From the NCBI GenBank assembly GCA_002388005.1, contig DGLO01000018.1, positions 1 to 16,551 on the forward strand: 16,551 bases of DNA, written 5' to 3'. Below the pieces are notes generated by a model. The model searched no databases, was not told the DNA's origin, and saw only the letters and a program-made list of their open reading frames with translations. This DNA is from Candidatus Neomicrothrix sp. UBA4542. Lineage in GTDB: Bacteria > Actinomycetota > Acidimicrobiia > Acidimicrobiales > Poriferisodalaceae. How positions within the stretch are numbered: the stretch's first letter is position 1; the number at the start of each line of letters is the position of its first letter. Positions 6,970 to 14,947 of this stretch are shown piece by piece. Made by a program: the position numbers and the translations under genes.

Positions 6970-8054
6970 CTATCCCACAGTTCGTTGATCTTTGGGGACG
7001 TTCGGAGTTCTTGAAGCAGGAGCGCCGACAGCCATTCTCCGCCCCAGTGACTCAAGTGCACTCCGTCGCTCAGCCGCACATCCACGAGCTTCCCTGACTC
7101 ATCAGGAAGATATTTGGCGTATTTTCCGGAAGAGTCGGTGAACAGTTCACGAAGATCAACGTATCGAACCCGTTCTCGTCCAGCTGCTTCAGTCCGGTAG
7201 AGGTTGTTTACGAGTTGCATGCGCTGATCGAAACCTTGGCGGCGCATCGGTGGCTGTCCTACCCATAAAAGGATCCGATCTTTGTCAGAGGTAACGAGAT
7301 CCATGACCCTCGCTATTCGCCGCCGATACTCCTGCAACCAGTAATCCTCGAATCGCTCATGCCAATTACCGTCAGCCGCGCGAATGTTTTGCGCGTCGTT
7401 CCCACCGAACATAACAACCACTGCATCCGGATCATGATTCGTCATGATTTCAGCCATCCGTGTGGGCCAGTCAAAATAATCGGGACGACTCAGGCCACTT
7501 GCTAGAACTGGCTCCGAGGTTGCCTGAACCAAAGCCGAGGTCTCTGCCAGAGACACAAAGGTGTCTCCAAAAAACTGAACCATTGAGTCGCCGACAACCC
7601 ACAGTTCAAAGCGGTTATCTGAACTCCACAAAGACCCGGGTGTCTCAGCAAGCCCCACAATCGCTGAGTTTCTCGACTCTTGTTCCTCTTCGACTCCGTC
7701 TACCAGCCATTCCTCTTCTTTCGAGGTGGTCTCAATCTCTGTTGGCTCGCGAAACAGTGTGATCGACTGCTCAGGTTCGGAGCGACCTAGCAATCGTTCA
7801 CCAGCCGCTCTCGGCCACGTCAACCCGAGAAAAGACGCTCCCGATTCAATGGGGGTCCAGATAGCTAAAGCTAACGAACGTGAAGCCCCATCGGGCATGC
7901 GTTTCGCGTCCGTCACCAAGGCAGCTGAATTCAAGAACACAGCGGCAAGCAAGCCAACAAGGCCCGCTATTAGAACCCTCCCCGCTGGAGCACCTTGATT
8001 ATTGCGTTTCGGATCTACCCGCGGGTCCGACTCAGGGTGAATGATTTTTTCCAT
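6966..8054 (-). CDS. Membrane-anchored SGNH hydrolase, DUF459 type (putative partner of the MBOAT protein)
   Basis: This 362-residue protein has a polar, charged N-tail, one transmembrane helix at about residues 27-47 and an extracytoplasmic linker. Part of the linker (about 103-128) is strongly acidic. The SGNH domain follows, with GDSM at 155-158 (Ser157), SGLSRPDYFDWP at 186-197, FGGND with Asn219, and DGVHLS with Asp330 and His333. The RPDYFDWP block and LLWVGQPPM are characteristic of DUF459 proteins. The ATG shares one base with the MBOAT stop (TGATG), so translation is very probably coupled, and its own stop overlaps the next start. By analogy with AlgJ, PatB and DltD, it would receive an acyl group exported by the MBOAT protein and pass it to an envelope polymer. 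The substrate and acyl group are unknown. Confidence 0.85.
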   Translation of the reverse strand: MEKIIHPESDPRVDPKRNNQGAPAGRVLIAGLVGLLAAVFLNSAALVTDAKRMPDGASRSLALAIWTPIESGASFLGLTWPRAAGERLLGRSEPEQSITLFREPTEIETTSKEEEWLVDGVEEEQESRNSAIVGLAETPGSLWSSDNRFELWVVGDSMVQFFGDTFVSLAETSALVQATSEPVLASGLSRPDYFDWPTRMAEIMTNHDPDAVVVMFGGNDAQNIRAADGNWHERFEDYWLQEYRRRIARVMDLVTSDKDRILLWVGQPPMRRQGFDQRMQLVNNLYRTEAAGRERVRYVDLRELFTDSSGKYAKYLPDESGKLVDVRLSDGVHLSHWGGEWLSALLLQELRTSPKINELWDR

Positions 8055-9442
8055 CAGAATTGGAAGTAGATGAAGGGCGCGATTCCGTCGGGACCGAGCA
8101 GGTCTATGGCAACAAGACCGATCCCAAAAGCTATCCCTTGGAGCAATGTCGGACGACTACTCATCCAACTAGCTAGGCGAGCAGAAGCCGATTTGGTGAT
8201 GAATTGAGCACCGATCGCGGCGAATATGAGCAGTATCAACCCCACGTTCAACTGTTTGGTGTCTCCGGAAGGGGTCGCGATGGCCGATAAGACCTCCCAT
8301 GCACCAGAAAAGGAATCCGCTCTGAAGAAAATCCAGGCGAAACAGACCACGTGGAACGTGATCGCCCACCTTCCAAGCGGGTGTATCCGATGGATGGGTA
8401 GCGATCGCTCGATCACTAAAGCAACTCCGTGTATTGCACCCCAGATAACGAAGTTCCAGGTACTTCCATGCCACAGACCACCCAAAAGCATGGTGATAAG
8501 AAGGTTCCGGTACAGGTCAGCGGTTTGTCCACGGTTACCGCCGAGGGGAATGTATAGATAGTCGCGCAACCATGACGACAGGGTGATGTGCCAACGACGC
8601 CAAAAATCTCTCAGTGAGAGAGCTCTATACGGCTGGTCAAAATTAAGAGGAAAGCGAAATCCGAGAAGAAGTGCTACTCCAATGGCGATGTCTGTATACC
8701 CCGAAAAGTCTGCATAAATCTGAATTGCATAGCCATACACAGCGAATAAGGCATCAAGGCCGCTGTGAGCCTCAGGATCAGCGAAAACATCTTCAACCAA
8801 ATTGCTCGCAAGCCAACTCGAAACAACGACTTTTTTGAAGAGGCCGCGAAGTATCAGATGAAACGCCTCTGCCGATGGCACCTGGCGTGGGTCTGGACGG
8901 TTCGCAATCTGTGGAGCCATCTCCGAGGCCCGAACGATGGGGCCAGCCACCAGCTGTGGAAAAAACGATAGATAGACGGCAAAATCAAGTGGCTTCATTG
9001 GTTGAATAACGCCGCGCCGTAAGTCGATGACGTAGCTCATGGCTTGGAAGGTAAAGAAGGAAATCCCCACTGGTAGGGTCAGTTCCAGCAGTGGAAGCGC
9101 AGTCCCGATACCCAATAAGTTCGATAACTCAACTGCGAAGAAGTCGTAGTACTTGAAAACTCCAAGTAGTGCCAGGTCACTAGCGATCGCGACAGTTGTC
9201 CATGCTCGAATTCCATCCTGCAAGCCGAGTTGTCGACATCGATCAATCTTGTTTCCGGCAAACCAATTAGAGCCGATCGCCCACAACAAAAGAATGACGA
9301 AACGCCAGTTCCACCAGCCGTAAAAAAAGAGGCTTGATCCAAAAATGACGACGCGCCAAACAATTGGGTGGGGGCGCGTCAACCAATTGAGTACGAAGAC
9401 GATAACGAAGAACAAGCCAAAGGCGAATGTGGGAAAAAGCAT
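8054..9442 (-). CDS. MBOAT family O-acyltransferase (AlgI/PatA-like)
   Basis: Membrane-bound O-acyltransferases of the AlgI/PatA/DltB group carry an acyl group across the cytoplasmic membrane for transfer to cell-surface polymers. The 462-residue product is hydrophobic with many transmembrane segments. It shows the family hallmarks: SFFPQLVAGPIVR, YADFSGYTDIAIG, the FWRRWHITLSSWLRDYLYIP block (His285), LGGNRG, and GGLWHGSTWNFVIWG with the invariant catalytic His325. The frame extends upstream to 9526, but those 28 residues are polar and cross the divergent mutase start. The ATG at 9442 gives a normal hydrophobic N-terminus (MLFPTFAFGLFFVIVF). No Shine-Dalgarno site is visible. It is the first gene of a coupled operon with two SGNH genes. 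One 60-bp line (8701-8760) is only 43% GC by count, against 65% for a line in ychF. Confidence 0.93.
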   Translation of the reverse strand: MLFPTFAFGLFFVIVFVLNWLTRPHPIVWRVVIFGSSLFFYGWWNWRFVILLLWAIGSNWFAGNKIDRCRQLGLQDGIRAWTTVAIASDLALLGVFKYYDFFAVELSNLLGIGTALPLLELTLPVGISFFTFQAMSYVIDLRRGVIQPMKPLDFAVYLSFFPQLVAGPIVRASEMAPQIANRPDPRQVPSAEAFHLILRGLFKKVVVSSWLASNLVEDVFADPEAHSGLDALFAVYGYAIQIYADFSGYTDIAIGVALLLGFRFPLNFDQPYRALSLRDFWRRWHITLSSWLRDYLYIPLGGNRGQTADLYRNLLITMLLGGLWHGSTWNFVIWGAIHGVALVIERSLPIHRIHPLGRWAITFHVVCFAWIFFRADSFSGAWEVLSAIATPSGDTKQLNVGLILLIFAAIGAQFITKSASARLASWMSSRPTLLQGIAFGIGLVAIDLLGPDGIAPFIYFQF

Positions 9443-9496
9443 CGGTAAAAGGGTGGTGAAAAAGCAACGGTACCTTTCGACCGTCTCCGAATGAGG

Positions 9497-9502
9497 CAGG
9501 AT
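9497..9502 (+). promoter_or_regulatory. Possible -10 hexamer CAGGAT of the phosphohexomutase
   Basis: CAGGAT, one base from TANNNT, ends 6 nt before the GTG at 9509. It would give a leaderless mRNA and favours that start over the ATG at 9491. Evidence is weak when taken alone. Confidence 0.3.
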
Positions 9503-9508
9503 GGCTGC

Positions 9509-11176
9509 GTGAGTGATCCCGACCAAGGGTTTGCAGTGGCTCCCCTAGCTTGGGTCGAGGCCGACCCAGATCCTACGGCTCTTCTTCTAGTGGAGGAACT
9601 GTCCGCTGATCCTGAGGCTTTAGCAGCAAATTTTGCCGAACCCCTACGATTCGGAACGGCCGGACTTAGGGCTGAACGGGGAGTTGGCCCGGCTCGCATG
9701 AACCGTGTGACTGTGCGAGTCGCGGCGCGATCGATCGGGCGATACCTCCGGAGTCTCAACCTCACCCACAAAGGCGTAATGATCGGGTTCGATGGGCGAC
9801 CCGAATCTGACATCTATGCGTCGGATTCGGCCCGTCTTTTAACGGCAATGGGGATCACTTGTTGGCTAATCGATGGCCCATGTCCGACACCCGTGATTGC
9901 TTGGCATCTACGAGAAAGACAGGCAGCAGCCGCGATCGTGGTTACGGCCAGCCACAACCCGGCCACCGACAGCGGCTACAAAGTGTTCGGACCGGACGGG
10001 ACCCAAATAAGACCTCCGACAGACAGACAAATCGAAGAGTTCATGACTTTTTCGCAGCTACCAAATGAAAGTGATCTTGCTTCGCTAGAGGACGTGAACC
10101 AGGTGGATTTGGGGACCGCGGTCTCTTCGTATGTGGATGCCGTGATACCAGCCAACCGGAGCTCAGCGTCTGCAGATTTTCACGGCGACTGGGTTTACAC
10201 GCCGCTATGCGGAGTCGGAGGCCACACCTTAGAAATGGCTTGTTCCCGGGCAGGTGTTAAGGCTCCCATCCGAGTCGAGTCACAGTTTGAGTCGAATGGT
10301 TTATTTCCCGGGCTTCCTTTCCCGAATCCTGAGGAACCCGGAACCATGACCGAGGCACATCTCGTGGCAGATGCCGCTGGCATTGACCTAGTTGTCGCGA
10401 ATGATCCCGACGCCGATCGGTTAGCCGTGGCTATCAAAACGGTCCGTGGCTGGCATCAACTTTCTGGAGACGAAGTCGGACTGTTGTTGTGTGATCATCA
10501 ATTGTCGAACACAACGGGAAATAATCGCCTGACAGCAAGTTCGGTCGTATCTTCTGAAGCAGCCGCTGCGCTCTGTGCTCTGCGCGGAGTTGAACACATC
10601 CGGACGCTTACCGGGTTCAAATGGATCATGCAGCCAGCAGCAGAGAGGCCTGATGCACATTGGATATTTGGTTACGAAGAGGCCCTCGGCTATTCAGTAA
10701 ACGACGAAGTTCTCGACAAGGACGGAATCGCCGCATGCGTGACATTCATGGAAATGGTGGCCGATCTCGCTAGCAGGGGTCTAGATCCGCTGAAACGCTT
10801 AGACGAGTTGGCTTTTGAGATTGGTCTGTACGTCACACACCAGGTAAGCGCTTACATCGGAACTCAAGAAATCAGCTCCTCTCTAGAAGTTCTTCGGGAT
10901 TCTCCGCCTCACGAATTGGCCGGAAGCCCAATAGTTGAAGTCAGGGATTGGCTTGAGGAGCCTTCCCCTCGCACCACGAACCTCCTTGAACTCCGTTCAC
11001 AAAACGGCAGTCGAGTTGCGATCCGACCTAGTGGAACCGAACCCAAAGTGAAGATTTATCTTGAGCAGTTCGTTCCCAACCCTCAACATGACCTTGCCTC
11101 GGTTCGGACTCAATGCGTTGAGCAACTCGAATATCTTGGCAGCGTCGCGTTGTCGTGGTTCAAACGAGAGTCGTAG
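9509..11176 (+). CDS. Phosphohexomutase, PGM2/PgcA type (phosphoglucomutase/phosphomannomutase/phosphopentomutase)
   Basis: This is an alpha-D-phosphohexomutase that interconverts sugar 1- and 6-phosphates (or pentose 1- and 5-phosphates) in the cytoplasm. In the 555-residue product from GTG 9509 the motifs come in order: PLRFGTAGLRAERGVG (PGM2-type N-terminus), the phosphoserine loop TASHNP with Ser148, metal-binding DPDADR with Asp299, Asp301 and Asp303, sugar-binding GYEEALGY near 388-395, and phosphate-binding RPSGTEPK near 506-513. Length and FGTAGLR point to the PGM2/PgcA/PmmB branch rather than GlmM or short ManB. Its actual sugar cannot be read. An in-frame ATG at 9491 adds six residues; GTG 9509 is preferred because of the hexamer at 9497-9502. 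It is divergent from the MBOAT operon and could supply activated sugars for the envelope, or serve nucleoside salvage. Confidence 0.92.
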   Translation: MSDPDQGFAVAPLAWVEADPDPTALLLVEELSADPEALAANFAEPLRFGTAGLRAERGVGPARMNRVTVRVAARSIGRYLRSLNLTHKGVMIGFDGRPESDIYASDSARLLTAMGITCWLIDGPCPTPVIAWHLRERQAAAAIVVTASHNPATDSGYKVFGPDGTQIRPPTDRQIEEFMTFSQLPNESDLASLEDVNQVDLGTAVSSYVDAVIPANRSSASADFHGDWVYTPLCGVGGHTLEMACSRAGVKAPIRVESQFESNGLFPGLPFPNPEEPGTMTEAHLVADAAGIDLVVANDPDADRLAVAIKTVRGWHQLSGDEVGLLLCDHQLSNTTGNNRLTASSVVSSEAAAALCALRGVEHIRTLTGFKWIMQPAAERPDAHWIFGYEEALGYSVNDEVLDKDGIAACVTFMEMVADLASRGLDPLKRLDELAFEIGLYVTHQVSAYIGTQEISSSLEVLRDSPPHELAGSPIVEVRDWLEEPSPRTTNLLELRSQNGSRVAIRPSGTEPKVKIYLEQFVPNPQHDLASVRTQCVEQLEYLGSVALSWFKRES

Positions 11177-12175
11177 CTAAGCCAAGACACCAGCAAGATC
11201 ACGGAGTGACGTTTCGGGACGGGGGCCGAGGTGAGCAATCACTTCCTCAGCTGCTAGTGACCCCAATTGGCCGCATCGTCGCAGGTCATAACCGCGGGCT
11301 AGTCCGTACAGGACGCCTGCAGCGTACAGATCTCCGGCACCGGTCTTGTCGACAACCCGGGCCGCCGGGTCCGCCTCGATTCTCGTGAATTCGTCCTGAG
11401 TGATGAGAACGGACCCTCCCGCTCCCATCGTCACGGCTGTCAGATCTACAAGTTCTCGCGCCATCTCAAGTGCTCGGTCTAACTCATCGGCCTCAAATAA
11501 AGATCTGACTTCATGTTCGTTCGCAAACAACACGTCGACGTGTTCGTCAATCAGGTCAAGGAAAGATGAACGGTGGCGTTCAACACAGAACTGGTCCGAC
11601 AAAGTTAATGCCACGCGACCGTTTGCGCCGATAGCTGACGCCGCGTACCGCATTGCCGTCTTGGCCTCTGGAGGATCCCAGAGATAACCCTCTAGAAACA
11701 GCAGTTTTGCTCGTCCGATGAGATCCAAATCGACGTCCGAGGAACGCAGGCCGTTCGAGGCTCCGAGAAAAGTGTTGAGAGTTCTTTCTCCGTCGGGGGT
11801 GATGAAAACTATGCACCGGCCAGTTGGATCGTGAGTTGGGGCTCGCGGCGTTGTGTGAGCTATCCCAAGACGCTGCATGTCCGAACTGAAGATGTCTCCT
11901 AATTCGTCGTTGGAGACTCGACCCACGTATCCCGCGGTACCCCCGAAGGAGTTGACACCAATGACGGTGTTTGCCGCTGAGCCGCCAGACACTGTGGTGT
12001 GGTCGCCGACGAGTTCGTATAGTTCTGCTGATTGCGCAGCATCGACCAGGTTCATCGCTCCTTTGGTCGCTCCAAGTCGTTCGATGAACGCTTCTTCTTG
12101 GTGAGAAAGGACATCAACAAGGGCGTTGCCGAATCCAACAACGTCGAGTTTCGCTTCGGACTGACTGAAGGTCAT
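11177..12175 (-). CDS. PfkB family kinase, adenosine-kinase-like
   Basis: This ribokinase/PfkB-fold sugar or nucleoside kinase has 332 residues from the ATG at 12175. The N-terminus (DVVGFGNALVDVLS, about 11-24) with KGAMNLVD, SGGSAANT at 63-70 and the GDLYAAGVLYG context resembles bacterial adenosine kinases (cd01168 type) more than fructokinases. PfkB signature 2 reads VDKTGAGDLYAAG, with catalytic Asp282; Lys replaces the usual Thr or Ser before TGAGD. Adenosine phosphorylation to AMP is the best guess, not proven. A GTG at 12205 would add ten polar residues; the ATG at 12175 is preferred because of a weak GAAAG ribosome site 5 nt upstream and better agreement with family N-termini. Its stop directly abuts the convergent mutase stop. 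Confidence 0.88.
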   Translation of the reverse strand: MTFSQSEAKLDVVGFGNALVDVLSHQEEAFIERLGATKGAMNLVDAAQSAELYELVGDHTTVSGGSAANTVIGVNSFGGTAGYVGRVSNDELGDIFSSDMQRLGIAHTTPRAPTHDPTGRCIVFITPDGERTLNTFLGASNGLRSSDVDLDLIGRAKLLFLEGYLWDPPEAKTAMRYAASAIGANGRVALTLSDQFCVERHRSSFLDLIDEHVDVLFANEHEVRSLFEADELDRALEMARELVDLTAVTMGAGGSVLITQDEFTRIEADPAARVVDKTGAGDLYAAGVLYGLARGYDLRRCGQLGSLAAEEVIAHLGPRPETSLRDLAGVLA

Positions 12176-12244
12176 GTCTACTTTCGGATCGAACCGCGAG
12201 GGCACCCTAGTCAGTCAACTTCGATGAAGCTCACTAGGGACGTA

Positions 12245-12250
12245 TAGGGT
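12245..12250 (+). promoter_or_regulatory. -10 hexamer TAGGGT for leaderless aminopeptidase mRNA
   Basis: TAGGGT matches TANNNT and ends exactly 7 nt before the aminopeptidase GTG at 12258, with no Shine-Dalgarno site. The geometry is identical to that upstream of bL37, which supports a leaderless transcript starting at the GTG. Confidence 0.45.
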
Positions 12251-12257
12251 TCGGCCT

Positions 12258-14783
12258 GTGACCGACCAGAACCCGCATCGGCTACCTAGAAAGGTATTGC
12301 CAAGACACTACGCGATCACGTTGGAGCCTGACTTGAACGGCAGTTCTTTCCGAGGCACCGTAGCGGTCGACGTTGACGTAATTGACGAGACGGACACCGT
12401 AGTAATCAATGCTGCGGAGCTCGAGATCGAAAGCGTTTCGGTTGAGCAGAACGAGATATTTGAAGCAAGTTCTGTGGTTATGGATGAGGAACTCGAGAGG
12501 GCGGAGTTTGTCTTTCCTGTTGTTCTTCAACCCGGCTCAGCGCGACTTAGCTGCTCTTTCAAAGGCACTTTGAACGACAAGTTGCGCGGATTTTATCGGT
12601 CAACTTGGACTGACGAAGCCGGACAAGAGCGCTTAATCGCAACGACCCAGTTCGAGTCGACCAACGCTCGGCGGGCCTTCCCCTGCTTCGATGAACCGGA
12701 TCTAAAGGCGTCTTTTGGTGTGACCCTGAGGGTTGATGACTCGTTGATGGCTATTAGCTGCGGGGAGTTGGTGCGTTCGACCAAACTCGATGATGGTCGG
12801 CGGGAAGATACCTTTGCCGACACCATGGTTATGTCCACCTACTTGGTGGCATTCATTGTGGGTGAGTTGGAGGCAACAGACCCAGTCGACGTAAACGGAG
12901 TGCCTCTTCGCATAGTTCATGTGCCTGGCAAAGGTGATCTCACCGAGTTCGGTTTAGCTGCCGCCGAGTTCAGCCTGAGATGGCTGGTCGACTACTACGG
13001 CATTCCTTATCCAGCCGGCAAGCTGGATCTTATTGCCGTGCCGGACTTCGCCTTCGGGGCAATGGAAAACTTGGGGTGCGTAACCTTTAGAGAAACTCTT
13101 TTGTTGTCGGACCCTGAGAGGACAACCCAAGCAGAGTTAACTCGCATTGTTGATGTGATCGCTCATGAGATCGCTCATATGTGGTTCGGAAATCTCGTCA
13201 CCATGGATTGGTGGAACGGCATTTGGTTGAAGGAAGCGTTCGCGACATTTATGCAGGTCGCGACGACTGACGCCTTTCGTCCTGAATGGAGGCGCTGGGA
13301 CGGGTTCTGCGTGGAACGAGGTGCTGCCTTCGATACCGATTCTCTCGCGTCGACTCGGCCGATCGAATTCGAAGTGGTTTCGCCGCAAGATGCTGAGGCC
13401 ATGTACGACGTGTTGACATACGAAAAGGGTGCCGCTGTCGTTCGCATGCTTGAACAGTTCCTAGGAGTTGAACAATTCAGAAGTGGGGTGAATCACTATC
13501 TGGTCACCAACAGTTATGGCAACACCACCACAACCGACTTGTGGGACTCGTTGGAGACCGCCACGGGTATGCCGGTTCGAGCCGCAATGGACTCTTGGAT
13601 TTTTCAGGGTGGTCACCCAGTCATCTCAGTCGAAGCCTGTACGGAAGGCGTAACGGTTCGACAGTCAAGATTCGGTTATGGCGAGGTTGAGTCAGCAACG
13701 TGGCATGTCCCGATAATCGTCCGTGCACAAGTGGGTTCGGAAACCGTGGAGAGGCGGTTACTCCTTGAGGACGAGGAGGCGACCATTGATCTAGGTGGAG
13801 CCCCCGAATGGGTGGTAGTCAACGCGGGTGGCCACGGTTTTTATCGAGTCAGCTACGACAAGGTGTTGCGTGATGCATTGTCATCTCGAGCTCTCGACGT
13901 GCTCTCCGAGGCCGAACGTTACGGGCTCGTTGACGACACCTGGTCATCGGTTTTAGCTGGCGCACTCCCAGCGGAAGAACATATCGCTCTTGTCACCGGC
14001 CTCGCTTCGGAAACTGACCTCCCGGTTTGGCAACGAATGTTGTCTTCCCTGGAACATCTGTACTCCATTGCAGACGCGGCAGGGCAGCAACGTTTGTCAG
14101 TTCTAATTCGGGATCTGTCAACAACCGGTCTTGGGGTACTGGGTTTCGAGCCGATGGATAATGAACCTGCTCTCGACCGCGAGTTGCGCGCGGCGTTGTT
14201 CGTCGCAGCAGGAACCACAGGCCACGACAGCTCCGTGCGAGAAATGGCCAACGATCTTTTTGTCGGGGCAAGCGCCGGCAACAGAGTCGAACCGAACTTG
14301 GCTGCCGCCGTGGTGCGGGTCGCCGCCGCGGCCGGAGGCGACGCAATTCACTCAACCCTCGTTGGTCTGTACCGCGAAGCGCCCACCCCTCAGTTAGAGG
14401 TTCGTTATCTAATGGCATTGCTTGAGCTTGAAGACATAGAGCTATTCGAGCAAACTCTCGAACTCATCACTTCTGAAGTTCGAACCCAGAACGCCCCGTA
14501 CCTTTTGTCGGCTGCCATGAGTCATCGCCAGCACGGGTCTGTTGCTTGGGAATTGGTCCGGAATCGATGGGATGATCTCAACACAAAGTTCCCGCAAAAC
14601 TCCATCCCCAGAATGGTCGCGGGGATTCGTTCGCTCTCCACTCCGCGTCTTGCCGCAGAAATTCGGAGCTTCTTCGAGAACCACCCAATTCCGCAAGGTC
14701 ATCTAACGCTGCAGCAGCATTTGGAAAAGCTGAGCATCAACGTCGAGCTTCGCCAGCGAGAGGGTCACCGACTCGGAGGCTGA
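12258..14783 (+). CDS. pepN: M1 family zinc aminopeptidase
   Basis: This 841-residue gluzincin aminopeptidase removes N-terminal residues from peptides. It has no signal peptide, so it is probably cytoplasmic and acts in peptide turnover. The N-terminal beta domain runs to about residue 200. The substrate N-terminus motif GAMEN is at 267-271. Zinc site HEIAH at 303-307 (His303, His307, catalytic Glu304) is followed by Glu326 in LKEAF, the exact HEXXH-X18-E spacing. Tyr388 in VLTYEKG is the expected transition-state Tyr. The C-terminal half is helical and ERAP1_C-like. The FPCFDEPDLKASF segment is also typical. Overall it resembles the APN/ERAP-type branch more than E. coli PepN. The start is GTG at 12258, at the end of a likely leaderless promoter. 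It is divergent from the PfkB kinase. Confidence 0.95.
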   Translation: MTDQNPHRLPRKVLPRHYAITLEPDLNGSSFRGTVAVDVDVIDETDTVVINAAELEIESVSVEQNEIFEASSVVMDEELERAEFVFPVVLQPGSARLSCSFKGTLNDKLRGFYRSTWTDEAGQERLIATTQFESTNARRAFPCFDEPDLKASFGVTLRVDDSLMAISCGELVRSTKLDDGRREDTFADTMVMSTYLVAFIVGELEATDPVDVNGVPLRIVHVPGKGDLTEFGLAAAEFSLRWLVDYYGIPYPAGKLDLIAVPDFAFGAMENLGCVTFRETLLLSDPERTTQAELTRIVDVIAHEIAHMWFGNLVTMDWWNGIWLKEAFATFMQVATTDAFRPEWRRWDGFCVERGAAFDTDSLASTRPIEFEVVSPQDAEAMYDVLTYEKGAAVVRMLEQFLGVEQFRSGVNHYLVTNSYGNTTTTDLWDSLETATGMPVRAAMDSWIFQGGHPVISVEACTEGVTVRQSRFGYGEVESATWHVPIIVRAQVGSETVERRLLLEDEEATIDLGGAPEWVVVNAGGHGFYRVSYDKVLRDALSSRALDVLSEAERYGLVDDTWSSVLAGALPAEEHIALVTGLASETDLPVWQRMLSSLEHLYSIADAAGQQRLSVLIRDLSTTGLGVLGFEPMDNEPALDRELRAALFVAAGTTGHDSSVREMANDLFVGASAGNRVEPNLAAAVVRVAAAAGGDAIHSTLVGLYREAPTPQLEVRYLMALLELEDIELFEQTLELITSEVRTQNAPYLLSAAMSHRQHGSVAWELVRNRWDDLNTKFPQNSIPRMVAGIRSLSTPRLAAEIRSFFENHPIPQGHLTLQQHLEKLSINVELRQREGHRLGG

Positions 14784-14806
14784 AAACATTTGCCGATTTT
14801 GCCTGA

Positions 14807-14812
14807 CAGAAT
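14807..14812 (+). promoter_or_regulatory. Possible -10 hexamer CAGAAT of the 42-residue gene
   Basis: CAGAAT ends 6 nt before the ATG at 14819. It resembles the CAGGAT-N6-GTG arrangement at 9497 and would allow leaderless transcription. The match to TANNNT is imperfect. Confidence 0.25.
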
Positions 14813-14818
14813 GCACCC

Positions 14819-14947
14819 ATGTTTGGTCGCCCGACCCGTCGCACGTTAGGTCCTCGTTACAACCTTTGGGCTTCTCTAGCCTCGCTGTTGGTGACGGCCG
14901 GTCTGGTGTGGGTTGCTCTTTATTGGTCGGCCTCAGTGCTTGATTGA
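14819..14947 (+). CDS. Small single-pass membrane protein (42 residues)
   Basis: This short open frame lies 35 bp after the aminopeptidase. It starts with a basic N-terminus (MFGRPTRRTLGPRYN) and continues with one hydrophobic helix at about residues 18-38 (ASLASLLVTAGLVWVALYW). Positive charges before the helix predict an N-in orientation. No family is recognised. A -10-like CAGAAT lies 6 nt upstream. Its last 28 bp overlap the end of ctaG on the opposite strand, in the part encoding the low-complexity acidic tail of CtaG. The well-formed basic-then-hydrophobic pattern and the start context make it more than a random frame. A role near the respiratory chain is only a guess from its neighbour, and conservation has not been tested. 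Confidence 0.5.
   Translation: MFGRPTRRTLGPRYNLWASLASLLVTAGLVWVALYWSASVLD

Noticed and set aside
9443..9526. 28-residue N-terminal extension of the MBOAT protein
   Set aside because: It is polar, precedes a typical hydrophobic start (MLFPTF), and crosses the likely promoter and start of the divergent mutase.
9509..11176. Calling the mutase specifically phosphoglucosamine mutase GlmM or a phosphomannomutase
   Set aside because: Length and the FGTAGLR N-terminus fit the PGM2/PgcA branch; sugar specificity cannot be decided from motifs.
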